From an uncultured Desulfovibrio sp. (GTDB lineage: Bacteria; Desulfobacterota; Desulfovibrionia; Desulfovibrionales; Desulfovibrionaceae), in the NCBI GenBank assembly GCA_913063155.1, contig CAJXYU010000002.1, positions 605,910 to 669,909 of the forward strand: a DNA stretch of 64,000 nt, in the 5' to 3' direction. Under the pieces are notes generated by a model that saw nothing but the letters and a program-made list of their open reading frames with translations, was not told the origin of the DNA and made no database searches. Of this stretch, positions 44,881 through 54,708 are shown piece by piece. Every line of letters starts with the position of its first letter. Positions within the stretch are counted from its first letter, which is position 1. The position numbers were made by a program, and so were the translations under genes.

Positions 44881-47800
44881 TTAAATGTTCACGGCGAACG
44901 GTTGACGGTCGTGCAGCAGGGTGTAGAGAACCATCATTTCGGATGCCTGATGCAGGCTTGCCTCGGCCGCTCCGTTCTTCAGCTCCGCCTTGCGGGCGCT
45001 GAAGGAATCCTTGGTGAATTCGACGCGCACCGTGTCGTCCTCGAACGTGAAGACGCCGTCCGAGTCGGTCAGGGTGCAGGTTGCGCCGTTGCACTTGGAC
45101 TCCAGCCTGCCGGCAGTCGAAAAGTGGTAGCCCTTTTCGGCCTCCTCGAAACTTTCGCGGCTCAGGTGCATGCGGATCTTGTCCTGGTACGGAGACCCGC
45201 TGGAGGGGCAGAAGGTGGCGCAGTTGCCGCATTCGTTGCAGTAGTCGGCGATGTTGACGATTTGGAACGCCTGGCGGATGTCGCCCATGCCCAGGGTCTC
45301 CACCTCCAGTGCGCCGTCCTTCACGACCGCGCGCTGAATCGGATATTCGAGGGGCATTGTCGGCACGGCGTAGTTGGCCCTGTTGGGGCAGACCGTGGAG
45401 CAGACGTTGCAGACGGTGTCGCACTGCAGGCAGCGTTCGGCTTCGGCGCGGGCGTCCTCGTCGGACAGGGTGCTGACGAAGAGGTCGAAGTTCATACGCT
45501 CGCAGGCGTCTTTTTCCGGGATGGCCGGTCCGTATATCTTGCGGGCCTGCTTCACGCGCATTTCCGTTCCTTTCGCACTGCGGGCGTCGGGCGGGGACAC
45601 GCGCACACGGCGTTCCTGTCTGGCGGCCTCGAGAATGCTCAGAAATGCGGTGCGGCCGTCGCCGATGGCATTGACCAGCGAGGATGCGCCACGGGCGGCG
45701 TCGCCGCCGGCGAAGACGCCTTCCAGTTGGGTCTTCATGGAATTCATGTCCACCTTCAGTCCTTCGGCGGGCAGAAAATCCAGAATCACTTTCTGGCCGA
45801 TGGCCATGATCAGGCTGTCCGCATCAATGACGCGGGTGCCGCCTTCCATCCTGACCGGTCTGCGCCGGCCGGACGTATCCGGTTCGCCCAGTTCCATCCT
45901 CGCCACTTCCAGGCCGGTCATGCGGCCGTCCCTGACCACAACGGCTTCGGGAGAAGCCAGCTCGACGATATTGACGCCTTCCTCGATGGCTCCGATGATC
46001 TCTTCCTGGTCGGCGGGCATTTCCTTGCGGGTCCGGCGGTAGACGATGCTCACTTCGCCCTTGTTCCCCACCATGCGTTTTGCGGTTCGGGCCGCGTCCA
46101 TGGCGGAGTTTCCAGCGCCTATGACGATCACGTTGCTGCCCAGGCCTGTTTCGCGTCCTTGTCGGACATCACTTAGAAAGGACAGTTGATCGAACACGCC
46201 TGCGGCGTCTTCATTGGGGATGTTCAGGGTGGAGCTTTCCTGTGCGCCCACGGCCACGTAAACGTAGTCGTTTTCCCGCATCAGTTGGTCGAAACGGGCT
46301 TTGTCGATTTTCTCGCCGGTGTGCAGCCTGGCCCCCATGGACAAAATGAAGTCGATGTCCCTTTTCAGAGAGCCGTCGTCCAGGCGGAAGGTCGGTATGC
46401 CGTCGGCGGCCATGCCGCCGGGGAAGTCCTTGCTTTCGTAAATATTGACCTCGAAACCTTCCAGAGCCAGGAAATAGCCCGCCGAAAGGCCGGTGGGCCC
46501 CGCCCCGATGACGGCCACCTTGAGGCCGTTGGAGGAGGCAGGCGCCGGCTTGACCTTGCCGTCGCACTTGTCGGCCACGAAGCGTTTGATTTCGCGGATG
46601 AGCAAGGGGGAATCGTAGTTCATGCGGGTACATTTGAACTGGCAGAGGTGGTCGCAGACTTTGCCCTGCACGTTGGGGAACGGGTTGGTGGCCAGGATGG
46701 TGCGGTATGCGTTCTCGAATTCGCCGCGGGCCACGTAGTCGAGGTAGCGGGGAATCTCCTGGCGTGCCGCGCAGACGGTCATGCAGGGTGCGCCGGCACA
46801 GTCGAACCTGGGCAGTGTGCGATCGGTCTTGACGTTCCTGTATGGGAACTTTTCCTTGGCGTAGCGGCCGGACTTCAACACTTCTTCGGCATAGGCCTCC
46901 AGGTTGATCATGCGCGCCTCGGCCATGTCCTTCACCCCGGCCGTGGCGGTGACCAGTTCCTCCAGAGTGGAGGCTCCGGTCTTTTCGCAGGCCTCGCGCA
47001 TCACTTCGGCGTATTGGCTCAGGCGGCCGTATCCGCCCGGCTTGAGAAGGTCGGAGCAGACCGTGACAGGCTTGAGGCCGCAGGCCAGGGTGGAGGCTAT
47101 GTTCATGGTGTCCACGCCTGCGGAGAAGGATACGTCCAACCGGCCGCCGAATTCCTTCTGCAGCCGGGCTGCCAGATTGATGCTGATGGGGTGTAGGGCG
47201 CGGCCCGACATGTAGACCATGCCTTCGTTCTTGGGCAGGTTTTGTTGGATGTTGGAGGTCTCCAGGGTGTTGGTCAGCTTGATGCCGAATTCCACGCCCT
47301 TTTCCCCGGCGGCCTCGGTCAGATTCTTGATGATGGCGACGCCCTGTTCATATTTCAGGTCGTGGCCGAAGGCTTCGTCCGGTACCTCGGTTTCGAAGCC
47401 GAGCTCGCCGTTGAGGATGCCGCGCAGTCCTTCGGGACCGAACAGGGTCGGGTTCAGCTTGATGGTGGTGTGGTAGCCGCGCTCTTCGATGAAATAGCGG
47501 CCGATCTTTTCCACTTCGTCCGGCGGGCAGCCATGCATGGTGGAAACGGTCAGGTTGTCGGAGAGTTTGGACGGGATATGCAGCTCTTGTACGCGGGGAT
47601 AAATTTTTGCCACGCGTTTGATTTTTTCGGCCAGTTCCCCGGAACAGTCCTCCATGCGGTCGAAGAATCGCTGCACCGTGGGGCTCATGATCCCTTCCAG
47701 GTTGTACCCGGCGCTCATGTTGAATACCCATCCGGCTTCTTCGCCGCCCCAGCCCAGGCGATCCCTCAGGATGTGGAGCAGGATGTGCGCGTTCAGGTAT

Positions 47801-48168
47801 TCGTTGAAGGACTGGTCGAGCTTGAGCTCCTGGGACCATTCACAGTTGTAGCCTTCATCGGTCATGTCGATGCACGGTTTGGTTACTTCCAACTCGTCCA
47901 GCACCTGAATGGTCTTCAGCTCAATGTAGCGCCCGCCCGTGAGCCATGCGGCGATGATGTTCTGGGCCAACTGGGTGTGCGGGCCTGCGGCCACGCCGAG
48001 CGGAGTTTCCATCAGCTTGCCGTAGCGCCGCATGCGGAACGGATCGTTTTCATCGGGAACGAAGAACAATTCCCTGGCGATGCCGAGGGCTTCGCCTCGT
48101 TCCAAATCGAACAGAATCCATTCAAGGAGAGATTCAATGCCGGCGCAATGAAATTTATCAGTACTCAT
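44881..48168 (-). CDS. ygfK: YgfK, putative selenate-reductase / glutamate-synthase-like Fe-S flavoprotein
   Basis: A 1095-residue multidomain protein (E. coli YgfK ~1032). Residues 1-400 form a dihydroorotate-dehydrogenase-like barrel (GVAAGPHTQLAQNIIAAWLTG; STMHGCPPDEVEKIGRYF). About 450-560 is a GltD-like Fe-S region (CAGAPCMTVCAARQEIPRYL; VCDHLCQFKCTRMN). FAD (VAVIGAGPTGLSAGYF, about 554) and NADPH (VIVIGAGNSAMDAARTA, about 680) Rossmann motifs follow. Two CxxC-rich ferredoxin segments (CLQCDTVCNVCSTVCPN; YCNECGNCATFCPSSG) end near 945. ATG 48168 is preferred over 48180 because GGAGGAAA lies just before it. It is likely the electron partner of XdhD/YgfM; selenate reduction in E. coli is reported but its normal role is unsettled. 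Confidence 0.94.
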   Translation of the reverse strand: MSTDKFHCAGIESLLEWILFDLERGEALGIARELFFVPDENDPFRMRRYGKLMETPLGVAAGPHTQLAQNIIAAWLTGGRYIELKTIQVLDELEVTKPCIDMTDEGYNCEWSQELKLDQSFNEYLNAHILLHILRDRLGWGGEEAGWVFNMSAGYNLEGIMSPTVQRFFDRMEDCSGELAEKIKRVAKIYPRVQELHIPSKLSDNLTVSTMHGCPPDEVEKIGRYFIEERGYHTTIKLNPTLFGPEGLRGILNGELGFETEVPDEAFGHDLKYEQGVAIIKNLTEAAGEKGVEFGIKLTNTLETSNIQQNLPKNEGMVYMSGRALHPISINLAARLQKEFGGRLDVSFSAGVDTMNIASTLACGLKPVTVCSDLLKPGGYGRLSQYAEVMREACEKTGASTLEELVTATAGVKDMAEARMINLEAYAEEVLKSGRYAKEKFPYRNVKTDRTLPRFDCAGAPCMTVCAARQEIPRYLDYVARGEFENAYRTILATNPFPNVQGKVCDHLCQFKCTRMNYDSPLLIREIKRFVADKCDGKVKPAPASSNGLKVAVIGAGPTGLSAGYFLALEGFEVNIYESKDFPGGMAADGIPTFRLDDGSLKRDIDFILSMGARLHTGEKIDKARFDQLMRENDYVYVAVGAQESSTLNIPNEDAAGVFDQLSFLSDVRQGRETGLGSNVIVIGAGNSAMDAARTAKRMVGNKGEVSIVYRRTRKEMPADQEEIIGAIEEGVNIVELASPEAVVVRDGRMTGLEVARMELGEPDTSGRRRPVRMEGGTRVIDADSLIMAIGQKVILDFLPAEGLKVDMNSMKTQLEGVFAGGDAARGASSLVNAIGDGRTAFLSILEAARQERRVRVSPPDARSAKGTEMRVKQARKIYGPAIPEKDACERMNFDLFVSTLSDEDARAEAERCLQCDTVCNVCSTVCPNRANYAVPTMPLEYPIQRAVVKDGALEVETLGMGDIRQAFQIVNIADYCNECGNCATFCPSSGSPYQDKIRMHLSRESFEEAEKGYHFSTAGRLESKCNGATCTLTDSDGVFTFEDDTVRVEFTKDSFSARKAELKNGAAEASLHQASEMMVLYTLLHDRQPFAVNI

Positions 48169-48188
48169 GGTTTCCTCCATGCTCTTGT

Positions 48189-49568
48189 TTATACGGTGAA
48201 CCGGGTCCGCTTCAACTCGCGGCCCATTGCTTCACGGGCTGTGTGCTTGCCCTTTTCGATGATCGCCTCGCCGCGCAGCAGAACCGTTTCGGGCCAGCCG
48301 GCGACTTCGAATCCCTCGAAGGGATTGTAGTCGGCGTTGTGGCGCAGGGTTGCCGGTGAGATGGTTATTTTCCTTTTCGGGTCGAAAATGACGATGTCCG
48401 CGTCCGCGCCCGGGGCGATTTCGCCCTTGGCCGGAGCCAGGCCCATGAGGCGGGCCGGAGCCGTGGATACGAGTTCCACGAAACGGTTCAGGCTCAGGCG
48501 TCCTTTTTTCACCCCTTCGGAGTAGAGCAGCGGCAGGCGTGTTTCTACGCCGGGAGCGCCGCCAGGGCAGGCGAAAATGTCGTCGCGGCCGCGTTCTGTT
48601 TTTTGGGAAAGGTTGAAGGAGCAGTGGTCCGTGGCCACGGTGTCGATGCTCCCGTCGGCCAGCCCCTGCCACAGGGCTTCGCAGTCCTCCTGTTTGCGTA
48701 GAGGCGGGGAAAGGACATATTTGAGGGCTTCGTCGCCGGGGGCGGAGTAGCGCTCGTCCGTGAGCAGCAAATACTGCGGGCAGGTTTCGGCGTAGACGGG
48801 CAGCCCTTGGGCCTTGGCCCGCCGAACGGCTTCCAGGCCGACTCCGGTGGAAAGGTGCACGATGTACAGGGGAGCGTTTCCTGCGGCGCGGGCCAAGGCG
48901 ATCATGCGTTCCACGGCTTCGCCCTCGCTGTAGTCCGGACGGCTCAGGGGATGGCTGGCGGGGCCCAGCCTGCCGGCGTCCCGGAGTTGTCCGCTCAGCT
49001 CGGCGATGACCTCGTGGTTCTCCGCGTGCACCGTAAGCAGGCCGCGTTCGCGTTTCATTGCCTTGAGCACGGCGATGATGGCGTCGTCGTCCAATCGTCC
49101 CGCATAGGTCATGTAGGCCTTGACGCTGGGGATGCCGTCGGCCATGAGTCTGGCCAGTTCCTGGCCGGTGTCTTCCCCGACTTTGGAAACCACACCGTGC
49201 AGGGCGTAGTCGGTGACGCAGTTGCCGAGGGCATCCTTACGGTAGTTTGCAATGGGGGCGAACAGGGAACCGTCCGGCGTGAAGCCCGGATGCTCCACGA
49301 TGGTGGTGGTGCCGCCGCAGGCTGCGGCGCGGGTGCCTTCGAAGAAACCGTCGGCCACTTTCAGGCCGTTCACCTCAAGGTTGAAATGGGTGTGCACGTC
49401 GACGCCGCCGGGAAGCACCAGTTTTCCTGTTGCGTCGATGAGCTTCGCTTCCTTGCAGGAGAGTGCGGGGCCCACTTCGGTGATCCGTCCGTTTTTCACG
49501 CACACGTCCGCCGTCTGTGTCTCGGTCGAGGTGACGACCGTGCCGCCTTTCACCAGAACCGCTGCCAT
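48189..49568 (-). CDS. hyuA: Dihydropyrimidinase / phenylhydantoinase-like cyclic amidohydrolase
   Basis: A 459-residue amidohydrolase of the hydantoinase group (E. coli HyuA ~461). Metal residues lie in LVLPGGVDVHTHFNLE near 52, SVKAYMTYAGRLDDD near 146 (the usual carbamylated lysine position), LTVHAENHEVI near 177, LYIVHLSTGVG near 232 and TVATDHCSFN near 308. It opens cyclic imide or ureide rings. In this cluster it probably acts on a ring-opened purine intermediate. It starts 3 nt after ssnA ends. Confidence 0.93.
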   Translation of the reverse strand: MAAVLVKGGTVVTSTETQTADVCVKNGRITEVGPALSCKEAKLIDATGKLVLPGGVDVHTHFNLEVNGLKVADGFFEGTRAAACGGTTTIVEHPGFTPDGSLFAPIANYRKDALGNCVTDYALHGVVSKVGEDTGQELARLMADGIPSVKAYMTYAGRLDDDAIIAVLKAMKRERGLLTVHAENHEVIAELSGQLRDAGRLGPASHPLSRPDYSEGEAVERMIALARAAGNAPLYIVHLSTGVGLEAVRRAKAQGLPVYAETCPQYLLLTDERYSAPGDEALKYVLSPPLRKQEDCEALWQGLADGSIDTVATDHCSFNLSQKTERGRDDIFACPGGAPGVETRLPLLYSEGVKKGRLSLNRFVELVSTAPARLMGLAPAKGEIAPGADADIVIFDPKRKITISPATLRHNADYNPFEGFEVAGWPETVLLRGEAIIEKGKHTAREAMGRELKRTRFTV

Positions 49569-49571
49569 AGG

Positions 49572-50855
49572 CTAGCCCTCCGTGAGTTTCTTCCAGAGAC
49601 GTACGCCTTGTTCCCTGGCGTATGTGAAGACTTCCTCCTCGTCCACCAGGGTGGACTTGCGGTCGGCCATGATGACCCGGCCCTGGGCGATAACGGTATT
49701 CACATGGGCGGATTCCAGACCGAAAATGAAGTGCCCGAGAAAATTGTCGTCAGTGATCTCGGTGGGGGAGTCGTAGTCCAGGACCACCAGGTTGTTTTCA
49801 TTGTCGCCGACGCCATCGAACTGCGCCAGGTATTTGTGCACGTTCCGGAAGCGGCGGTAGACCTCGTCGTAGCCGATGCCCTCGGTGGCGGTGCAGACCA
49901 GGTGGTGGGCCTTGGCGCTGCGGATCATGTCGTTGTGCATGCCGTCGGTGCCGAGCATGATGTTGTCGACCCAGTCGTATCCGGTGAGCCCCACGTTGTT
50001 GTTCTGGTTGGATTCCACGTTGGAGACAACCCAGGCCGGGGACCGGCTCACAATTCTGCGTTCCTCGTCGGTGAAGTGCACGCAATGCCCCAGGATGGTT
50101 TTGGGGCTTTCCAGCGCGCCGAAATCCTGGAGGCGCTGCGCAACGCGCTTGCCGTAGGTCTTTTCGCAGTGGATTTCGTCGGCCACGTCTTCGGCCACGT
50201 GGATGTGGACGCCCGTGTCGAACTTGCGTGCAAGGGCCACGGAACGTTCGAGCAGGTCGTCGTTGACGGTGATGGAGGCATGCATGCCCACGAGACCTGG
50301 ACGGCCGGAAGCCAGATAGTTTTCATGTTCGGCAAGACTTTTCTCGGCGATTTCGTCGCCGTCGCGGTTTGACGACTCGTGGCAGAGAAGGTGGCCGATG
50401 CCGGTGCGTTCAAAGGCCTGAGCCACGGTTTCCAGGCTGCCTTCCACGGCAAAGGGGGAGGCATGGTGGTCAATGCAGAAGGTCACGCCGCGACGGGCCA
50501 TCTGCAGGCCGGCGGCCAGAGCGCTGGCTTCGATCATGTCCTTGTCCAGGCGTTTGTCCACGCGCCACCAGACGTATTCGAGCACTTCCGGAAAATTGGT
50601 CGGAATCTTCGGCGGGGCGGGCATGCCGCGGCAGAGAGCCGAATAGATGTGGTGGTGGCCGCAACCGAACGAGCGGGTCACGAAACGGCCCTTGCAGTCG
50701 ATGACCTGATCGTCTTCGCTCCGGGCGTCTGCCGCCGGGATGGAATCGATCAGGGAGATGCCGCCCCGAGCGCCTTCTTCCACGGCAATATGCGTGGAGG
50801 ACACTTTCAGGGTCTCGGCGTCGATGTAGCGTGTATTTTTCAGGTACAGGGTCAT
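49572..50855 (-). CDS. ssnA: SsnA family aminohydrolase
   Basis: A 427-residue metal-dependent amidohydrolase (E. coli SsnA ~442). Conserved parts are SFGCGHHHIYSALCRGM near 68, FCIDHHASPFAVEGSLE near 128, VHIHVAEDVADEIH near 214, ILGHCVHFTDEER near 250 and IMLGTDGMHNDM near 299. The metal triad His-x-His/Asp is intact. It is strictly linked to xdhD and ygfK in such clusters and thought to hydrolyse a purine-ring intermediate. ATG 50855 has GAGGAGG upstream; the open frame to 51023 overlaps the upstream gene and is not used. Confidence 0.93.
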   Translation of the reverse strand: MTLYLKNTRYIDAETLKVSSTHIAVEEGARGGISLIDSIPAADARSEDDQVIDCKGRFVTRSFGCGHHHIYSALCRGMPAPPKIPTNFPEVLEYVWWRVDKRLDKDMIEASALAAGLQMARRGVTFCIDHHASPFAVEGSLETVAQAFERTGIGHLLCHESSNRDGDEIAEKSLAEHENYLASGRPGLVGMHASITVNDDLLERSVALARKFDTGVHIHVAEDVADEIHCEKTYGKRVAQRLQDFGALESPKTILGHCVHFTDEERRIVSRSPAWVVSNVESNQNNNVGLTGYDWVDNIMLGTDGMHNDMIRSAKAHHLVCTATEGIGYDEVYRRFRNVHKYLAQFDGVGDNENNLVVLDYDSPTEITDDNFLGHFIFGLESAHVNTVIAQGRVIMADRKSTLVDEEEVFTYAREQGVRLWKKLTEG

Positions 50856-50865
50856 GAAAACCTCC

Positions 50866-53454
50866 TCATTCTTTCCGTCCGCGCTTTTTCGGTTGTTCCA
50901 GGGGCAGGGAGTACCTGCGCTGCCCGTCATAGGCGCAGAAGGCGTTGGCGATGGCAGGGGCGGCGGCGATACAACCGATTTCCCCAACGCCCTTGGCGCC
51001 GAACGGCCCCTCGGGATCATCACTTTCCACGCCGATCACTTCGATTCCGGGCAGTTTTGCTATCTTGGGTATCCCCAGGGAAATATATTTTTCGGAAGTC
51101 AGGCGGCCGTTTTCAAGCGGCACGGTCTCGTACAGGGCGTAGCCCACCCCCATGGCCACGCCGCCCTCGATCTGTCCTTGGAAGAGCACGGGGTTGAGGA
51201 TTTTGCCCGCGTCGTGGGCGGCCACGATTTTTTCAAGCTTGCCGTTTTCATCCAGCACGGCAAGGTTGGTGGCGAATCCATAGGAAATGTGGCTGACAAT
51301 TTCACCGGGCTTGCCTTCGGCATGGGTGTAGTCGCAGATGAATTCGCCCTCGTAGACGCGTCCGGCCAGCTCTTCCAGGCTGTGGTTCCGCAGGTCGGCC
51401 TTGAGTTTTGTGCCCGCATCGATGATGGCCCGGCCAAGGAGCAGGGTGCCGCGACTGGCCGTGGTGGGACCGCCCAAAGCGCCGGAGGCCGTGGTCACGC
51501 GCGGGGTGATGACGTTCACGTCTGGCAGGCCCGTTGCTTCGCAGAGCACCTGGCGGGCGATGGTGTGCACGCCCTGCCCCATTTCAGTCCAGCCGTGGTC
51601 CAGGGTAATGGAACCGTCGCCGTTGACGGTCAGGATGGTCTTGCTCACCTCGGTGAGGCCATTGCCCATGCCGCAGTTTTTGATGGCGCAGGCCAGACCC
51701 TTGTGCCCGGCCTTGTCGTATTCTTCCTTGACCTCTTCCAGGCATTGGCGCAGCCCCACGCCGGGGCCGAGCACCTGGCCGGTGGCCACCATTCGGCCTT
51801 CGGTCAGAGCGTTGTCGTAGCGGAATCGCCAGGCGTCGAATCCTCCCTTCTCGCAGAGTTCGTCGATGAGCACTTCCACGGCGAAGGTGGTCTGGTTGAC
51901 CCCGAAGCCGCGCATGGCGCCGCTGGGAATGTTGTTGGTGTAGACGGCCTTTGCTTCGATATCCACATGGTCGAATTCATAGGCGCCGCTGGCGTGGGTT
52001 CCCGCACGGGCCATGACCGGACCACCCACCGAGGCATATGCGCCCGTGTCGCCGAGGATGCGGGCGTACAGGCCGGTGAGCATGCCCCTGTCGTCGCAGC
52101 CGATTTCGTAGTCGAGAATGGTCGGGTGGCGTTTGGGGTGCATGCGAATGGACTCGGGCCGTGTGAGCTTGACCTTCACGGGGGCTCTCAGGTGATGGCA
52201 GTAGAGGGCCGCGTGCCCCTGGGCGGTCATGTCCTCCTTGCCGCCGAAGGCGCCGCCGCAGTCCACGATGACCACCTCCACCTTCTCCCGGGGCAGATCG
52301 AGCATGGAGGCGATCTCGTCGCGTTCCCGGTACGGGCCCTGGCTCTGGGAGTAGACCATGACGCCGCCATTGTCCTTGGGCTGAGCCACGCAGCACTCCG
52401 GCTCCAGAAAGCCGTGGTCCACGGCCTGGGTCCTGAAACGGCCTTTTGCGGTGAAGGCGGAACGCTTCAGAACCTCGGAAATATCATCGCCGCGCTTGAC
52501 CCGGGTGCGGTTCAGCAGGTTACCGTCCTTATGGATCTTGATGGGGCTGTTTTCGGATTTTTCCATGTCCGTGAGCGGCTCGAGGACTTCGTATTCGACC
52601 TTGATGAGCGCGCGGGCGGCGCGGGCGTTGGCTTCGGTATCGGCCACCACGCCGGCGAGTACGTCGCCGATGTAGCGGGTGGTTTCGCCTTCAGCGATCA
52701 TCACCGGCCAGTCCATGACCAGCAAGCCTACCTTGCGGTGCCCCGGAATGTCCCTGGCGGTGAATATCCGGATCACACCCGGAGCGGTTTGCGCTTCGGA
52801 AACGTCGATGGAAAGAACCCTGGCGCGGGGGTGGTCCGAAAATTTGAGGGCTCCGTGGAGCATTCCGTCCAGCCGGAGGTCGTCCACAAAGGGCTTTGCG
52901 CCGAGCGCGCGCTCGACTGCGCCGTATTTGGGACTGTTGACGCCGATGCCCGAAGCGGATTCAAAGGGGACATTGCGCCCGTTGCGAAGGGCGGCGGCCG
53001 CTTCGAGCACGGCATCAACGATTTTTACATATCCGGTACAGCGGCAGAGATGAGGACGCACCGCCTGGACCACTTCGTCCCGGGTGGGATTCGGATTGCC
53101 GTCCAGCAGGATTTTGGTCCGGGTCAGAAAACCCGGAGTGCAGAATCCGCACTGGACCGCGCCCTTGGCGACAAAGGCGCGTCCCAGGGTCCGGCGCAGC
53201 TTTTCCGGAAATCCTTCCAGGGTGGTGACTTCCTTGCCCTCCACCTTGCTCATGGGAGTCGAGCAGGCAAGGGCCGCCTTTCCGGCCACCTCCACAAGGC
53301 AGGCGCCGCAGGCCGCCTGGCCCGAGCACCCGTCCTTGGGGGAGGTTATGTTCAGATCGTTTCTCAGGTAGGAAAGCAGGGAAACTGACGGATCACCGCG
53401 ATATTCAATGGGTTGCCCATTTACTGTGAATCTGATCGCGAGGTCCGTGCCCAT
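50866..53454 (-). CDS. Selenium-dependent xanthine dehydrogenase (fused Fe-S and Mo domains)
   Basis: An 862-residue single-chain enzyme, typical of the selenium-dependent XDH family. N-terminal [2Fe-2S] motifs: DGCSGQAACGACLVEV near 41-56, [12 protein letters not shown] near 101 and HLCRCTGYVKIVDAVLEAA near 135. The Mo domain carries IVDCGGAFGGKEDMTAQGH near 404, PSGAMRGFGVNQTTFA near 508, GWTEMGQGVHTIARQVL near 608 and EGPFGAKGVGEIGCIAAAP near 818 with the catalytic glutamate. No selenocysteine is encoded; family activity depends on a labile selenium atom on Moco, which fits yqeB, yqeC and mocA in the island. It likely oxidises xanthine or hypoxanthine. Confidence 0.94.
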   Translation of the reverse strand: MGTDLAIRFTVNGQPIEYRGDPSVSLLSYLRNDLNITSPKDGCSGQAACGACLVEVAGKAALACSTPMSKVEGKEVTTLEGFPEKLRRTLGRAFVAKGAVQCGFCTPGFLTRTKILLDGNPNPTRDEVVQAVRPHLCRCTGYVKIVDAVLEAAAALRNGRNVPFESASGIGVNSPKYGAVERALGAKPFVDDLRLDGMLHGALKFSDHPRARVLSIDVSEAQTAPGVIRIFTARDIPGHRKVGLLVMDWPVMIAEGETTRYIGDVLAGVVADTEANARAARALIKVEYEVLEPLTDMEKSENSPIKIHKDGNLLNRTRVKRGDDISEVLKRSAFTAKGRFRTQAVDHGFLEPECCVAQPKDNGGVMVYSQSQGPYRERDEIASMLDLPREKVEVVIVDCGGAFGGKEDMTAQGHAALYCHHLRAPVKVKLTRPESIRMHPKRHPTILDYEIGCDDRGMLTGLYARILGDTGAYASVGGPVMARAGTHASGAYEFDHVDIEAKAVYTNNIPSGAMRGFGVNQTTFAVEVLIDELCEKGGFDAWRFRYDNALTEGRMVATGQVLGPGVGLRQCLEEVKEEYDKAGHKGLACAIKNCGMGNGLTEVSKTILTVNGDGSITLDHGWTEMGQGVHTIARQVLCEATGLPDVNVITPRVTTASGALGGPTTASRGTLLLGRAIIDAGTKLKADLRNHSLEELAGRVYEGEFICDYTHAEGKPGEIVSHISYGFATNLAVLDENGKLEKIVAAHDAGKILNPVLFQGQIEGGVAMGVGYALYETVPLENGRLTSEKYISLGIPKIAKLPGIEVIGVESDDPEGPFGAKGVGEIGCIAAAPAIANAFCAYDGQRRYSLPLEQPKKRGRKE

Positions 53455-53499
53455 GATGTCTCCTTGTCTTTCCCTATAGATGACGTATCTCGTTCGAGT

Positions 53500-54696
53500 C
53501 TAGAGTATGCGCTTTTTTCCGGCGTCGAGCAGTTCGGTCAGCTTGTCGGCCGGGTTCCTGAACTTGGACAGGAACATCATCGCGGCGATGATGTATGGCT
53601 TGTAGCTGGCCTGCTTGTACTGGGGCACACGGTAGCGGTCGAAGACGGAAGCTTCCACTTCGCCATGCTCGCAGGAGACGCCGCTGATGTCCGCCGGCAG
53701 GCAGTGCATGTACAGGGCCGAACCGTTGTTGGTGGTGGACATGAGTTTTTCGGTGCACTCCCAGTCCATGTGCCGCTTGTTCTGTTCGAGCAGTTCCGCT
53801 TCCAGAGCCTTGATGCCGTCCCAGTCCCCGTTGCCGTAAAGGTTGGTGCGCTTTTCCATGGCGGCGAAAGGCGCCCAGCTCTTGGGATACACGATGTCGG
53901 CGTCCGCAAAGGCTTCTTCCATGGAGTTGGACTTGACGAAGGATCCGCCGGAAACGGCTGCCTGACGGGCGGCGATTTCCTCCACCTCGGGCATGATTTC
54001 GTATCCTTCGGGATGCGCCAGATGCACATCCATGCCGAGGCGGGTCATGAGGCCGATGATGCCCTGCGGCACGGACAGCGGCTTGCCGTATGACGGAGAG
54101 TAGGCCCAGGTCATGGCGATCTTCTTGCCGTGCAGGTTTTCGACGCCGCCGAAATGGTTGATGAGGTGCAGGGCGTCGGCCATGGTCTGGGTGGGGTGGT
54201 CGATGTCGCACTGGAGGTTGACCAGGGTCGGACGCTGTTCCAATACGCCTTCTTCGTAGCCGTCCTGGACGGACTTGGCCACTTCGCGCATGTAGGTGTT
54301 GCCCTTGCCGATGTACATGTCGTCTCGGATGCCGATGACGTCCGCCATGAAGGAAACCATGTTGGCGGTTTCGCGGACGGTTTCGCCGTGCGCGATCTGG
54401 GATTTTCCTTCGTCCAGATCCTGCACTTCCAGACCCAGCAGGTTGCACGCGCTGGCGAAACTGAAGCGGGTGCGGGTGGAGTTGTCGCGGAACAGGGAAA
54501 TGCCCAGGCCGCTGTCGAACACGCGGCTGGATATGTTCTGTTCGCGCAGGCCGCGCAGGATTTCAGCCACCGAGAATGTGGCGGCGATTTCGTCGTCGGA
54601 CTTTTCCCAGGTCAGGAAAAAGTCGTTCATGTACATTTTCTTGTAGTCGAGGCGGGCGAGATCTTTGATCATCTCGGTGATTGCGGTCTTGTCCAT
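53500..54696 (-). CDS. ygeW: YgeW, aspartate/ornithine carbamoyltransferase-like protein
   Basis: A 398-residue transcarbamylase-fold protein (E. coli YgeW 396). The carbamoyl-phosphate loop is ISLFRDNSTRTRFSFASACN near 65-84 (a DNSTRTR variant of STRT), followed by DEGKSQIAHGETVRETANM near 93, LVNLQCDIDHPTQTMADALHLI near 157 (HPTQ motif), and DADIVYPKSWAPFAAME near 268. The substrate is not aspartate or ornithine in E. coli YgeW, and is unknown. It pairs with arcC to convert a carbamoyl group into ATP. Confidence 0.94.
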   Translation of the reverse strand: MDKTAITEMIKDLARLDYKKMYMNDFFLTWEKSDDEIAATFSVAEILRGLREQNISSRVFDSGLGISLFRDNSTRTRFSFASACNLLGLEVQDLDEGKSQIAHGETVRETANMVSFMADVIGIRDDMYIGKGNTYMREVAKSVQDGYEEGVLEQRPTLVNLQCDIDHPTQTMADALHLINHFGGVENLHGKKIAMTWAYSPSYGKPLSVPQGIIGLMTRLGMDVHLAHPEGYEIMPEVEEIAARQAAVSGGSFVKSNSMEEAFADADIVYPKSWAPFAAMEKRTNLYGNGDWDGIKALEAELLEQNKRHMDWECTEKLMSTTNNGSALYMHCLPADISGVSCEHGEVEASVFDRYRVPQYKQASYKPYIIAAMMFLSKFRNPADKLTELLDAGKKRIL

Positions 54697-54708
54697 GTAT
54701 TGTTCTCC

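Noticed and set aside
50854..53388. An 844-codon plus-strand frame
   Set aside because: Antisense of the selenium-dependent xanthine dehydrogenase gene, which has all expected cofactor motifs.
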